DNA of 64,000 nucleotides from Rhizobium sp. AAP43 (GCF_001296045.1 NZ_LJHS01000019.1:1-64000); one strand, 5' to 3'; shown: positions 28,735 to 37,339, numbered from the stretch's first letter. Program-made: numbers and translations. Notes: generated by a model from the letters alone, not told the origin.

Positions 28735-29337
28735 TCAAAGGGCGGCATTTGCGCCCGCCAGCCAGATGGTGATGAACTGGCGCAGCATGTTTGACGATTC
28801 CGCGTGATCCGGGACCCATCCCGAAAGTCGATAGACGATCACTTCGTGGAACAGCGCCTGCAATCCCCGACTGAGAAGGAGACTGCGCTCTGCCGTGCAG
28901 TGGGGCAGGCGATCTGCAATCACGGCTGCGACCAATCTTTCCAGTTCCTGACACACACCGACAAACCGCTCGGTCCAGGGACCGCCGGACAGGCCGGACT
29001 GGCTGAGATAGAGCCGCGCGAAGGCCGTATCCTCGCCGAAATAGGCAAGCCATGGCTCAAAGACGTGGAACAACTGGGCGGCGAGGGGGGCGTCATGATC
29101 GTGCCCGCAGAGGCTGCGGCTTTCAACGAGAAGTTCCTCGATCCGAGCAATGCCAAGGGCAGCCAAGAGATTGGTCTTGTCGCCAAAATGGGCGAAAATG
29201 CTCGCCTTGGCCACGCCGGCCCGTGCCGCGACCTGCTCGATGCTGGTGTCGTCGAAGCCAGCGGTTAAGAACAGCGCGCGTGCGGCCTCCAGGATCTGCT
29301 CTCGGGTCTGGCGGCTGCGTTCCTGGCGGAGCTTCAT
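28735..29337 (-). CDS. TetR-family transcriptional repressor
   Basis: 200 residues. N-terminal helix-turn-helix TSIEQVAARAGVAKASIFAH (about 30-50) preceded by RQTREQILEAARALFLTAGF. The C-terminal ligand-binding half is unspecific. It is divergent from a flavodoxin-fold oxidoreductase, and two identical 12-base palindromes in the shared 96-base gap look like its operators, so autoregulation plus repression of the oxidoreductase is likely. Confidence 0.93.
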   Translation of the reverse strand: MKLRQERSRQTREQILEAARALFLTAGFDDTSIEQVAARAGVAKASIFAHFGDKTNLLAALGIARIEELLVESRSLCGHDHDAPLAAQLFHVFEPWLAYFGEDTAFARLYLSQSGLSGGPWTERFVGVCQELERLVAAVIADRLPHCTAERSLLLSRGLQALFHEVIVYRLSGWVPDHAESSNMLRQFITIWLAGANAAL

Positions 29338-29375
29338 GAGTGAATCCTTCTTTGTCGCTTTGGACGACGAATATA

Positions 29376-29417
29376 TTGACCGCGGTCAAATTTTGCGCAT
29401 ATTTTGACCGCGGTCAG
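29376..29417. promoter_or_regulatory. Twin TetR operators over a sigma-70-like promoter
   Basis: The palindrome TGACCGCGGTCA occurs twice, at 29377-29388 and 29405-29416, 28 bases centre to centre. The first overlaps a -35-like TTGACC (29376-29381). A -10-like CATATT (29398-29403) lies 16 bases further, just before the second copy. A repressor bound at both would block RNA polymerase for the 29434 gene and possibly for tetR itself. Confidence 0.85.
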
Positions 29418-29433
29418 ATAATTGGAGGTCAGC

Positions 29434-30030
29434 ATGCCGTTCCTGTCAAGCAGTGCTCAGCCGTCATGCCTCCTGGTGTTGAACGGAAATCCCGGTCGAG
29501 ACACTCTCTGCGCCGCCATGGCGGAAAAGATCGCCGCTGTCGCACAGGATCGCGGACAGACGGTGCGGCTGGTGCATCTCGCGGATCTGACCTTCGATGC
29601 CAATCTGCAGGAAGGATATCGCGTCCGCATGGACTGGGAGCCGGACCTTCGGGCTCTGGCCGAAAGCGTCACATGGTGTGATCGGCTGGTCATCGTGCAT
29701 CCACTCTGGTGGGGCTCAGCCCCCGGACGACTAAAAGGCCTGTTCGACCGGCTGCTGATGCCGGGCTTCGGCTTCCAGTATATCGAGGGCAAGGCGCTGC
29801 CAAAACCCTTGCTGAAGGGCCGCAAGGCCCGCGTGGTAATCACCTCCGACACGCCCACCTTCTTTCTAAAGTGGTTTTACGGCAATGGCTGGGTAAAGGT
29901 GCTCAGGCGGCAGATCCTGGCCTTTTGTGGCTTCTCAGATCTGAAGGTGATGTATTGCGCGCCTGTTCGAGGCGCCCCGCCGGACCGCATCGCTGGCTAT
30001 ATCGCACAAGCGTCGAAGATCCTGGATTGA
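29434..30030 (+). CDS. NAD(P)H-dependent flavodoxin-fold oxidoreductase
   Basis: 198 residues from ATG 29434 with GGAGGT upstream. The N-terminus (CLLVLNGNPGRDT) and HPLWWGSAPGRLKGLFDRLL are hallmarks of the NQO1/MdaB quinone-reductase group, which reduces quinones or nitro-compounds by two electrons using FMN or FAD. Its divergent TetR regulator and operators suggest induction by a quinone-like or electrophilic compound. Its stop is 6 bases from the convergent ASKHA gene stop. Confidence 0.9.
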   Translation: MPFLSSSAQPSCLLVLNGNPGRDTLCAAMAEKIAAVAQDRGQTVRLVHLADLTFDANLQEGYRVRMDWEPDLRALAESVTWCDRLVIVHPLWWGSAPGRLKGLFDRLLMPGFGFQYIEGKALPKPLLKGRKARVVITSDTPTFFLKWFYGNGWVKVLRRQILAFCGFSDLKVMYCAPVRGAPPDRIAGYIAQASKILD

Positions 30031-30035
30031 ATTTC

Positions 30036-32069
30036 TCAATCCCGGCTTCGCCGGCGCCTCCGCCCGCCGCCGTCACCATCCCCCTCCGCCAACACCTTCC
30101 GCTCCGGCAGCGTCACGACACTCGCCAGCTTCGGGAAGGGGTCGACCTTGTTGGGCAGGGCCATGGCGTCGATGAAGAGCTGCTGGAAATGCGGCTCCAA
30201 TGCGGTTTCGATCTTTTCGATGCGGGTGACCGTGTCCTCGATTTCGCGCCGGTGGTCGCGGTTGAGAAGGGCCATCAGGGCGCCGGTGCCGGCGGCGTTG
30301 CCGACGGCCTTGACCTCCGAGAGTTCGCAGTCGGGGATGAGACCAAGCACCATCGCGTATTTCGGATCGATGAAGGAGCCGAAGGCGCCGGCGAAGCGGA
30401 TGGTGTCGACGGTTTCGACTTCGAGCTTTTCCATCAGCAGCTTGATGCCGGCGTAAAGAGCGGCCTTGGCGAGCTGGATGGCGCGCACATCGTTCTGCGT
30501 CACCGTGATCTTCTGGGCGCCGTCATGCAGCAGGTAGGAGAAGGTACGGCCGTTTTCGAGGATGCGCGGGCTTTTCGCCGCCATGCCGCCATCGACCACG
30601 CCATCCGTCGAGATGACGCCGGAGAGATACATTTCGGCGACGACCTCGATGATGGCCGAGCCGCAGATACCGGTGATTCCGGTTTTTTCAGCCGCCTCGG
30701 CAAAGCCTTCCTCATCCGACCACTGCTCGACGCCGATAACCTTGAAGCGGGGTTCGAGGGTTTGAGGGTCGATGCGGACGCGTTCGATGGCGCCGGGGGC
30801 GGCGCGCTGGCCGCAGGAGATTTCAGCGCCTTCGAAGGCCGGACCGGTCGGGGAGGAGGCGGCCACGGTCCGCTCCCGATTACCAAGCACGATCTCGGCA
30901 TTGGTGCCGACATCGACCAGCAGCATCATTTTGTCCTGGCGGTGCGGGCCTTCCGACAGCGTGGCGCCGGCGGCATCCGCCCCGACATGGCCGGCGATGC
31001 AGGGGAGCAGATAGGTGCGCGCACCGGGATTGAGCGACAGCTCGATGTCAGAGGCCTTGCAGGCGACGGCGCCGGAGACGGCGAGCGCAAAGGGCGCCTG
31101 GCCAAGCTCGGTCGGGTCGATGCCGAGGAAGAGGTGATGCATGATCGGGTTGGCGACGAAGACCGCATCGAGAATGTCGGTTCTGGCGACGCCGCCGGAG
31201 GCGCAGACCTGATCGACGAGATCAGAGACGGCCTGGCGGACGGCTTTGGTCATGGCTTCGCGGCCATCGGGGTTCATCATCACATAGGAGACGCGGCTCA
31301 TCAGATCCTCGCCGAAGCGGATCTGCGGGTTGGACGCGCCGGAGGAGGCGACGATGCGGCCCGAGAGCAGCGAGACGAGATGCATTGCGATGGTCGTCGA
31401 GCCGATGTCGCAGGCGATACCATAGGCCTCGTTATGCAGGCCGGGCCAGAGGGCAATCACCGTCGGGCGCGAGGTTTCGCTGTCGCGGTGGATCGCGGCA
31501 GTGACGGTAAAGCTTTCCTTGCGCAGGATTTTTTGCGCGAGCGGCAGGAGATAGGGTTCGATCTGGAGATCGGCATAACCCCAGTCCTTTTCCAGCATGA
31601 CCTTCATGCGGTCGAGATCGCCGAGCGGCTTGTGCATGTCGGGTTCGTCGACTTCGACATAACAGAGATGGACGGCGGGGTTGCGCTCTATGACGCGGTC
31701 TGAAGCCGCCTTGCGCACGACCTGGGCATTGACCACGGTATCCTGCGGCACATCGACGACGAGGTCGCCCTGGATGGTCGCCGAACAGGAGAGGCGGCGT
31801 CCTTCGGGCAGGCCGCGGACACGGTCGTAGCGCTCTTCCTTCGGGCCGACAGGCGAAATGTGGTCGTTGGACGAGGTGATGCCGTGTTTGGCGAACTGGC
31901 CTTCCTGGACCTCGATCTGGCAGCGCCCGCAAGTGGCGCGGCCGCCGCAAACGCTCTCGACATAGACCCCGAGCGTGCGGGCCGCCTCCAGCACGGACGT
32001 ACCGACGGGGAAATGGCCACGCTTGCCGGAGGGCATGAAGAGGACGAGGGGATCGGTGGTATCGGTCAT
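30036..32069 (-). CDS. 2Fe-2S/ASKHA corrinoid-activation protein (RamA-like role)
   Basis: 677 residues. An N-terminal 2Fe-2S ferredoxin domain has CGGRATCGRC plus a later Cys in RRLSCSAT. It is followed by a linker and a large ASKHA ATPase domain (ACDIGSTTIAMHLVSLLSG; LLVDVGTNAEIVLGN; GICGSAIIEVVAEMY). This DUF4445-type architecture performs ATP-dependent reductive activation of Co(II) corrinoid proteins to Co(I). It heads away from, and lies on the same strand as, the methyl-THF genes, separated from them by a 276-base gap containing repeats. The role is strongly supported by neighbours; no direct proof. Confidence 0.9.
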   Translation of the reverse strand: MTDTTDPLVLFMPSGKRGHFPVGTSVLEAARTLGVYVESVCGGRATCGRCQIEVQEGQFAKHGITSSNDHISPVGPKEERYDRVRGLPEGRRLSCSATIQGDLVVDVPQDTVVNAQVVRKAASDRVIERNPAVHLCYVEVDEPDMHKPLGDLDRMKVMLEKDWGYADLQIEPYLLPLAQKILRKESFTVTAAIHRDSETSRPTVIALWPGLHNEAYGIACDIGSTTIAMHLVSLLSGRIVASSGASNPQIRFGEDLMSRVSYVMMNPDGREAMTKAVRQAVSDLVDQVCASGGVARTDILDAVFVANPIMHHLFLGIDPTELGQAPFALAVSGAVACKASDIELSLNPGARTYLLPCIAGHVGADAAGATLSEGPHRQDKMMLLVDVGTNAEIVLGNRERTVAASSPTGPAFEGAEISCGQRAAPGAIERVRIDPQTLEPRFKVIGVEQWSDEEGFAEAAEKTGITGICGSAIIEVVAEMYLSGVISTDGVVDGGMAAKSPRILENGRTFSYLLHDGAQKITVTQNDVRAIQLAKAALYAGIKLLMEKLEVETVDTIRFAGAFGSFIDPKYAMVLGLIPDCELSEVKAVGNAAGTGALMALLNRDHRREIEDTVTRIEKIETALEPHFQQLFIDAMALPNKVDPFPKLASVVTLPERKVLAEGDGDGGGRRRRRSRD

Positions 32070-32125
32070 CAGGGTCTTTCGGTTTCGAGGGACGTCTCCC
32101 TCATTTGCGTTACGAGGCGGTTTTA

Positions 32126-32230
32126 CCCCTCTCTGTCACTGCGTGACATCTCCCCCACAAGGGGGAGCGTGGTTTCCTCCTCTTCTCCCCAGCGGGGAGA
32201 AGATGCCCGAAGGGCAGATGAGGGGGCTGC
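32126..32230. repeat. Composite palindromic repeat cluster
   Basis: Several hairpins in a row: GTCACTGCGTGAC (32135-32147), CTCCCCCACAAGGGGGAG (32150-32167), TTCTCCCCAGCGGGGAGAA (about 32183-32201) and GCCCGAAGGGC. The mosaic of small palindromes resembles rhizobial intergenic mosaic elements (RIME-like). It separates the ASKHA gene from the methyltransferase gene and could work as an mRNA processing or attenuation site. Confidence 0.65.
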
Positions 32231-32345
32231 TCGTCGAGACGGTGGTTCGCCGCAATTATGGCTTCGCCCATCATCCGGCGCGCTGCGCCACCTTCTCCCG
32301 CAGGAAAGAAGAGGGCCGGCCGGCGTCTCGCCCACCTCGGGCAAG

Positions 32346-33308
32346 TTACTCCGTTGCAGCGCCCGAACCGGCTCGCGCCGCACGGCCACCGCGACGGCCG
32401 GAGGCGGCCGCCGGGGCGGTGGTGGATGCGGGGGCGCCGGCCTCGGCGGGCTTGTGATCGCGGTAGGTCATGATCCAGTTGCCGCAGTTCGGGTCAGTGC
32501 CGTTCAGGACGTTGGCGGCACGCACGGCTTCCATTTCCTGCGGGCGGCAGGGGTTCATGATGGCCGACGTCATGCCCGCACCAATGACCATCGGGATGAA
32601 GCCGGCATTGATGCCGTGGCGGTGCGGCAGGCCGAAGGAGATGTTGGAGAGGCCGCAGGTGGTGTTGACCTTCAGCTCGTTGCGCAGGCGGTAAAGCAGC
32701 TGGAAGACCTGGCGGCCTGCATCACCCAACGCACCAATCGGCATGACCAGTGGATCGACAACGATGTCATGCGGCTTGATGCCGTAATCCATGGCGCGCT
32801 CGACGATTTTCTTGGCGACGGCAAAACGCACGTCCGGGTCCATGGAGATGCCGGTCTCGTCATTGGAGATGGCAACGACCGGCACGTCATACTTTGCGCA
32901 GAGCGGCAGGATGGCTTCGAGTTTCTCTTCCTCGCCGGTGACGGAATTGACCAGCGGCCGACCCTTGGCGACCTTCAGCGCTGCCTCGATGGCGGCGGTG
33001 ACGGATGAGTCGATCGACAGCGGCACGTCGACCAGCCCCTGGACGATCTCCATGGTCTTGACCAAGAGGCCCGGCTCGGTCTCGTTCGGGTTCACGGAGG
33101 TGACACCGGCATTGACGTCGAGCATGGTGGCCCCAGCGGCGACCTGTTCCAGCGCATCCTTGATAACCGTGTCGAAGTTGCCCTCGATCATTTCGGCGGC
33201 CAGCTTCTTGCGACCAGTCGGATTGATGCGCTCGCCGATGACGCAGAAGGGCTGGTCGAAACCGATGATGATTTCCTTTGTGGCGGATGCGACGATGGTG
33301 CGTGTCAT
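32346..33308 (-). CDS. Methyltetrahydrofolate:corrinoid methyltransferase
   Basis: 320 residues. Pterin-binding TIM barrel of the dihydropteroate-synthase/AcsE/MtrH type: CVIGERINPTGRKKLAAEMI, MLDVNAGV, PLSIDSS, NSVTGEEEKLEAILPL, VDPLVMPIG and TCGLSNISFGLPHR are the family landmarks. It transfers a methyl group between a corrinoid protein and N5 of tetrahydrofolate. The last 35 residues are an Ala/Gly/Arg-rich tail (GRRGGRAARAG) not part of the barrel. It is 69 bases downstream of metF on the same strand and likely in one operon. Confidence 0.92.
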   Translation of the reverse strand: MTRTIVASATKEIIIGFDQPFCVIGERINPTGRKKLAAEMIEGNFDTVIKDALEQVAAGATMLDVNAGVTSVNPNETEPGLLVKTMEIVQGLVDVPLSIDSSVTAAIEAALKVAKGRPLVNSVTGEEEKLEAILPLCAKYDVPVVAISNDETGISMDPDVRFAVAKKIVERAMDYGIKPHDIVVDPLVMPIGALGDAGRQVFQLLYRLRNELKVNTTCGLSNISFGLPHRHGINAGFIPMVIGAGMTSAIMNPCRPQEMEAVRAANVLNGTDPNCGNWIMTYRDHKPAEAGAPASTTAPAAASGRRGGRAARAGSGAATE

Positions 33309-33377
33309 TTCAGTCCTCCGGTCGGTGCCGGCTGTTGCGCGGCGATAAAGGGATGTGCCGGCATGTGCCGGGAGAAA

Positions 33378-34475
33378 TCAATGCGGTTGCGGATGGGCAG
33401 CGCGGCCGGCGAGTTCCTGCTGATCCTGGACCGGGTCCGTACCGATCTCGTGCATCCGCTTGGCTGCGATGTCATCGGCGCGAGCATGCTCGCGCTTCCA
33501 TGGCTGACGGCCTTTCAGCACGCCCGATTCGTGTACGATCTCGGCGACATACTCCTCCTGCCGGTAGGCCATCACATGCACGCCGGAGACGCCTTCGATC
33601 TCCTTGACCTCGTTGATGATGTCGATGCAGAGCTGCTTGCCTTCCTTCTTCTGGTCGGCGGCACCTTCGAGGCGGGCAATGACGTGATCGGGAATGTGGA
33701 TGCCGGGCACGTTGGAGCGGATCCACTTCGCGGTCTTGGCCGAAGCGAGCGGCCCGACACCGGCAAGGATGAAGCATTTCTCGTGGAAGCCGAGGTCGCG
33801 GACCTTCTTCATGTATTCGCGGAACATCGGAACGTCGAAGCAATACTGGCTCTGGACGAACTGGGCGCCGGCCTCGATCTTTTTCCCGAGACGATAGGGG
33901 CGGAAATCATAGGGTGGCGCAAAAGGATTGATCGCGGCGCCGAGAAAGACCTTGGGCGGTGTGCTGAGCTTGCGGCCAGACAGAAATTTCGCCTCATCAC
34001 GCATGGTGCGCACGGTCTCAAGCAGAGACATGCAATCAAGATCGAAGACCGGTTTCGCACCCGGCTGATCACCGGCCTGCACACCGTCACCTGTGAGGCA
34101 CATGATGTTCTGGACGCCCATGGCGGCAGCCCCCAGGACGTCCCCCTGAATGGCGATGCGGTTCTTGTCGCGGCAGGCGATCTGCATGATCGGCGCATAG
34201 CCCATGCGGGTCAGCAGCGCGCAGATGCCAACGGACGACATGTGGCAATTGGCACCGGATGCATCGACCGCGTTGATGCCGTCGACCCATCCGTCGAAAA
34301 CCTTGGCGCGCTCGTAGACGTCTTCAGGATCGGCGCTGTCAGGTGGGTTGAGTTCGGCGGTGACGGCGAATTCGCCGCGACGCAACACGCGTTCCAGGCG
34401 GCCGAGTGAGGAATGGCCGGGCAGGGGATCAAGCGGCAGATGGGCGCCAAGCGGATTTTCATCGATATGGGCCAT
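33378..34475 (-). CDS. metF: 5,10-methylenetetrahydrofolate reductase
   Basis: 365 residues. FAD-dependent TIM barrel interconverting 5-methyl- and 5,10-methylene-tetrahydrofolate; FAVTAELNPPDSADPEDVYE, NIMCLTGDGVQAGDQPGAKP and GAQFVQSQYCFDV are typical. In this setting it would run in the oxidative direction, feeding methyl groups from the corrinoid system into one-carbon pools. It lies 3 bases after the MetV-like gene, so the two are translationally close, as metV-metF are in acetogens. The final 40 residues are hydrophilic and probably disordered. Confidence 0.92.
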   Translation of the reverse strand: MAHIDENPLGAHLPLDPLPGHSSLGRLERVLRRGEFAVTAELNPPDSADPEDVYERAKVFDGWVDGINAVDASGANCHMSSVGICALLTRMGYAPIMQIACRDKNRIAIQGDVLGAAAMGVQNIMCLTGDGVQAGDQPGAKPVFDLDCMSLLETVRTMRDEAKFLSGRKLSTPPKVFLGAAINPFAPPYDFRPYRLGKKIEAGAQFVQSQYCFDVPMFREYMKKVRDLGFHEKCFILAGVGPLASAKTAKWIRSNVPGIHIPDHVIARLEGAADQKKEGKQLCIDIINEVKEIEGVSGVHVMAYRQEEYVAEIVHESGVLKGRQPWKREHARADDIAAKRMHEIGTDPVQDQQELAGRAAHPQPH

Positions 34476-34478
34476 GGC

Positions 34479-35078
34479 TCAGGCTTCCTTTGCCGAATTC
34501 TTTTCCCGCTCCGCAGCCGCCTCGGCGGTAACGCGCAGCCAAGAGGATGTTTCGCGCAGCGACTGGTTCACCGGCTTCTGCACCTTCAGGATCGCATCGC
34601 TGGCGACCATATTGCGCGAACCGTTCCAGGCCTGCACCCAGACGCAGGGCATATCGGGCTCGACTTCACAATTCCCATTGGCGCGCACGCCACCGCAAGG
34701 GCCGTTGCGCAGTTGCTTGGGACAGTTCATCGGGCAGGACATGCCGGTGGACGACAGCACGCACTGGCCGCACATGCGACAGTCGAAGAGCAGGCCCTTC
34801 ACATTGCGCTCGACGAAAGTGACCGGGGTCTCGACCCTGTTGTAGCCGAGTGCCTTCCAGACAGGATGGAGGAACAGGAAAGCATTGGCGAAGTTGCGGT
34901 AAAACCATTCGAGGAAGCGCGAATTGCGCACGGCCCACAGGCGGATGGTGTAGGAACGGCGGGCGCGGCGGTTTGGCGAAACGCCAGAGGGCGTGAAGGC
35001 GCCGGCAGCAGCCTTGGCGCCGGGTGCGGCATTACCCTTTTTCGGCGGACCGGGCTCCAGGAGTTTCGGCTCAGCCAT
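34479..35078 (-). CDS. MetV-like methylene-THF reductase C-terminal domain protein
   Basis: 199 residues from ATG 35078. It carries the Cys-rich pattern of the methylene-tetrahydrofolate-reductase C-terminal family (CRMCGQCVLSSTGMSCPMNC, then GPCGGVRANGNCEV). In acetogens the homologous MetV forms a complex with MetF. The N-terminal 45 residues are Pro/Ala-rich. The start overlaps the end of the preceding virulence-factor-family gene by 8 bases and its stop is 3 bases from metF, which indicates tight co-expression. An earlier in-frame ATG at 35294 would lie inside that neighbour and is rejected. Confidence 0.88.
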   Translation of the reverse strand: MAEPKLLEPGPPKKGNAAPGAKAAAGAFTPSGVSPNRRARRSYTIRLWAVRNSRFLEWFYRNFANAFLFLHPVWKALGYNRVETPVTFVERNVKGLLFDCRMCGQCVLSSTGMSCPMNCPKQLRNGPCGGVRANGNCEVEPDMPCVWVQAWNGSRNMVASDAILKVQKPVNQSLRETSSWLRVTAEAAAEREKNSAKEA

Positions 35079-35373
35079 TGTCGCGGCCTCCGGCATGCAC
35101 GAGGGCGACCAGTCGGGCCTTGTCATAGGCAGCTTCGATCTCGGCGACTGCGGCATCGGCTTCCGCGTCAAGATCGTCACCGACCGGGACCGGATCGGCC
35201 TTGCGCCAGTCGGCAAGATAAGCATCGGTTTCGGCAGCGCCTGAGCGCATTGCGGCCATGTCGATGGCCTCGGTGAAACGCAGAGACAGCTCACGCTTTG
35301 CGTTCGCGCGTCCCTTTTTCACGATGACCTGAGCGGGAATGTCCCGCCAGAAAACGACGATCTTGTCTGCCAT
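35071..35373 (-). CDS. Small protein of the so-called virulence-factor family
   Basis: 100 residues beginning KIVVFWRDIPAQVIVKKGR. This matches a small domain family usually labelled virulence factor in Alphaproteobacteria. The label says little; the eight-base overlap with the MetV-like gene and the position at the head of the metV-metF-methyltransferase run suggest a role in corrinoid/folate methyl transfer. No catalytic residues, signal peptide or membrane segment are seen. Confidence 0.8.
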   Translation of the reverse strand: MADKIVVFWRDIPAQVIVKKGRANAKRELSLRFTEAIDMAAMRSGAAETDAYLADWRKADPVPVGDDLDAEADAAVAEIEAAYDKARLVALVHAGGRDNG

Positions 35374-35481
35374 GCCACTCTCTCCCTTTAAGGCCAGAAT
35401 GCACGGGGGGCATTCGCCGGACTGCGCTTTTCACGACGTCGCTTGTCGCCAAAAACGACGCTGCCATGAGTCCGGTTGTTT

Positions 35482-36279
35482 TTACCAGATTCGTCGGGTG
35501 ATACCGCACCAGATCCAGGACCAGAGCGTGGGTGGAAAACGCAACGCGGATGGACCTGCGGGCGGGATCGGACGGAGCGTGCCATTCAAGGCGTCACTGA
35601 TTGCGCGTGCGGTGATGTCGAGGGCAGCAAGGGTCAGGACAAGCGGATATGTGGAGATGAAATCGCCTTTGGCGGGACGCGTCCGGGCCTCGTACAGCGT
35701 ACCGCCCGTATCCGTGCCAGCATCGACGAGATGGACCGTTGCCCCGAAATTACCAGCGTCATTTTCACGCAAGGACCAATAACCGCCCATCTGGCCACGA
35801 TAGTTCGGGTTGATCCCGGCATGCAAATTGATGACCGGGCAGGGCATGGATGCGAGCTGCGCAGCAGACATGAGGCGTGTCGAAACGAGCAGGATGGCGG
35901 CGGGGTTCAGATCCCTGACAAGGCCTGCCGTCTCGCCGGCATTGATCGAGGTGACCGGATGGATCGGAACCGTCTCGGGCAGGGTTTTACCGATACCATT
36001 GGAGGCCAGAAGTTGACTGACGCGGCGGTCGGCGAAACGACGCAGGAGCCGGGCAGCGATCATGGTGCCGAGCTGACCGAGGGCGGATGTCCATCCGAGC
36101 TTGCGGGCGCGGCGGCGGGTAATCTCGCCCTTTCCTTCCGGCTGTTCGAGGCAAACATGGACGTTAAAGCCGCGCCTTGCCAGGTCGGCGACGACAATGG
36201 TTGGGTTCAGACCACCGGCTGTCATGACGAGAACGATGGGACGGGCGTCGGCGGAATGTGTCGAGACTGGACCCGGCAT
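35482..36279 (-). CDS. Formyltransferase-family protein
   Basis: 265 residues. The formyltransferase fold is indicated by the core VINLHAGINPNYRGQMGGYW and the later VDAGTDTGGTLYEA, matching the Asn/His/Asp catalytic arrangement of methionyl-tRNA or GAR formyltransferases (N..H..D). It probably uses 10-formyl-THF on an unknown amine, though the family includes sugar and natural-product enzymes. Its ATG overlaps the exoD stop (TGATG), so translation is coupled to ExoD. The longer start at 36360 lies inside exoD and is rejected. Confidence 0.85.
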   Translation of the reverse strand: MPGPVSTHSADARPIVLVMTAGGLNPTIVVADLARRGFNVHVCLEQPEGKGEITRRRARKLGWTSALGQLGTMIAARLLRRFADRRVSQLLASNGIGKTLPETVPIHPVTSINAGETAGLVRDLNPAAILLVSTRLMSAAQLASMPCPVINLHAGINPNYRGQMGGYWSLRENDAGNFGATVHLVDAGTDTGGTLYEARTRPAKGDFISTYPLVLTLAALDITARAISDALNGTLRPIPPAGPSALRFPPTLWSWIWCGITRRIW

Positions 36280-36926
36280 CAGACCACGAGCATGATGACG
36301 GCACAGGCGGTGTAGACGACGAAACCGGCGACCAGCAGCGAGGCAAGCCCGATGACGCATCCGGCGATGACGCCGAGGCCGTCCCGCTGGGAATGGGCAA
36401 AACCGAGGACGGCGAGCGCAAAGGCCGGCGGCCAGTTGCCAAGCGGGATAGGCAGGAAGACGACGATGGCAAGGATGAGCGCGAGAAGGCCGATCAACCG
36501 CTCGGCAAAGCGGCTTTCAAACAGCCAGAAGCGCGGAACAACGAGCTTTTCGGCCCAGCGCATCCATGGCACCAGGCGATTGACGATGGCTTCGAAGGTC
36601 TCCGGCTGGACACCGTAATCGCCCACGCGGCTGGGAAAGAAGACGCGACCACCGGGAGAGGCCGTCATCTGCCACGCGACAAAGACCAGGGGCAGGCCCA
36701 GGATGAAGGTACTTCCAGGGGGAAGGGGGACGAGATTGGGCAAGGCGAAGACCAGGAGGAAGGCGCCGAAAGATCGGTCCTGAAGCGCGATCGCGATGTC
36801 GCGAATCGTCACCTTGCGGTCCCGCGTACGGGCCAGCCGGACCAGAAGGTCCGAGAGATTTTCCGGTGTCTGCCGTTCTGTCGCGGTGGCGATCGTTGCG
36901 CCCCACGTTTCCGCCCTGTCGGTCAT
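36279..36926 (-). CDS. exoD: ExoD-family membrane protein
   Basis: 215 residues. ExoD family: soluble N-terminus (VTIRDIAIALQDRSFGAFLL) then hydrophobic segments (LVFALPNLVPLPPGSTFILG and three more in the C-terminal half). In Sinorhizobium meliloti ExoD affects exopolysaccharide production and nodule invasion; its biochemistry is unknown. It is coupled by a one-base overlap to the formyltransferase gene. Confidence 0.88.
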   Translation of the reverse strand: MTDRAETWGATIATATERQTPENLSDLLVRLARTRDRKVTIRDIAIALQDRSFGAFLLVFALPNLVPLPPGSTFILGLPLVFVAWQMTASPGGRVFFPSRVGDYGVQPETFEAIVNRLVPWMRWAEKLVVPRFWLFESRFAERLIGLLALILAIVVFLPIPLGNWPPAFALAVLGFAHSQRDGLGVIAGCVIGLASLLVAGFVVYTACAVIMLVV

Positions 36927-37077
36927 GCCTGCTTCTCTTGGTTTCTTCGTTGACCTGAAGGCGAGTGTCGCCGGATATGATTACAGGGCAATTAAGGGGG
37001 CCATCTCGATGACCGCGATCGGGCCGGATGGTAAAGGCATTGTGAATGGTTTCTGAAGGAGCGCCTCATGCTATCCT

Positions 37078-37097
37078 GGTAAGCTTACAAGCTTACC
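37078..37097. promoter_or_regulatory. Perfect 20-base inverted repeat
   Basis: GGTAAGCTTACAAGCTTACC is a perfect inverted repeat with a 2-base centre, and also contains the tandem 8-mer AAGCTTAC twice. It lies 75 bases before the first entericidin start and 150 bases from the divergent exoD start. It could be an operator for an unidentified regulator; no T-run supports a terminator. Confidence 0.5.
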
Positions 37098-37171
37098 GTC
37101 CTGCCTTGATTTCTCCCTGATCCTTTGCGACCGCTCCTCCTTTAAGTGCCGCTTGACCGGGGAGATTCGTC

Positions 37172-37339
37172 ATGGCCCAGCAGATTCTGAACCACTCGGC
37201 GCGTATCGCGCTTGCGCTGTCCCTCGTGCTCGGACTGTCCGCTTGCGGCAATACCATCCGTGGCATCGGCAATGATGTCGGCAATGTCGTGGATGCCACG
37301 CAGGATGCTGGACGCAGCGTCGCAAGATCAGCGCGCTGA
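37172..37339 (+). CDS. Entericidin-family lipoprotein, copy 1
   Basis: 55 residues. Signal peptide with lipobox (LGLSAC), then GNTIRGIGNDVGNVVDATQD, the conserved entericidin EcnA/EcnB core. Such small lipoproteins are inner- or outer-membrane-associated; in enterics EcnAB behave as an antidote/toxin pair, in rhizobia the role is open. GGGGAG precedes the ATG. It is convergent with the DUF1638 gene (18 bases) and paralogous to the protein at 38008. Confidence 0.88.
   Translation: MAQQILNHSARIALALSLVLGLSACGNTIRGIGNDVGNVVDATQDAGRSVARSAR

Noticed and set aside
29709-31703. 664-codon open frame opposite the ASKHA gene
   Set aside because: Runs from one real gene into the antisense of another; no coherent domain.
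31860-33008. 382-codon plus-strand frame across the repeat region
   Set aside because: Reads through a palindromic repeat cluster and the antisense of two real genes.
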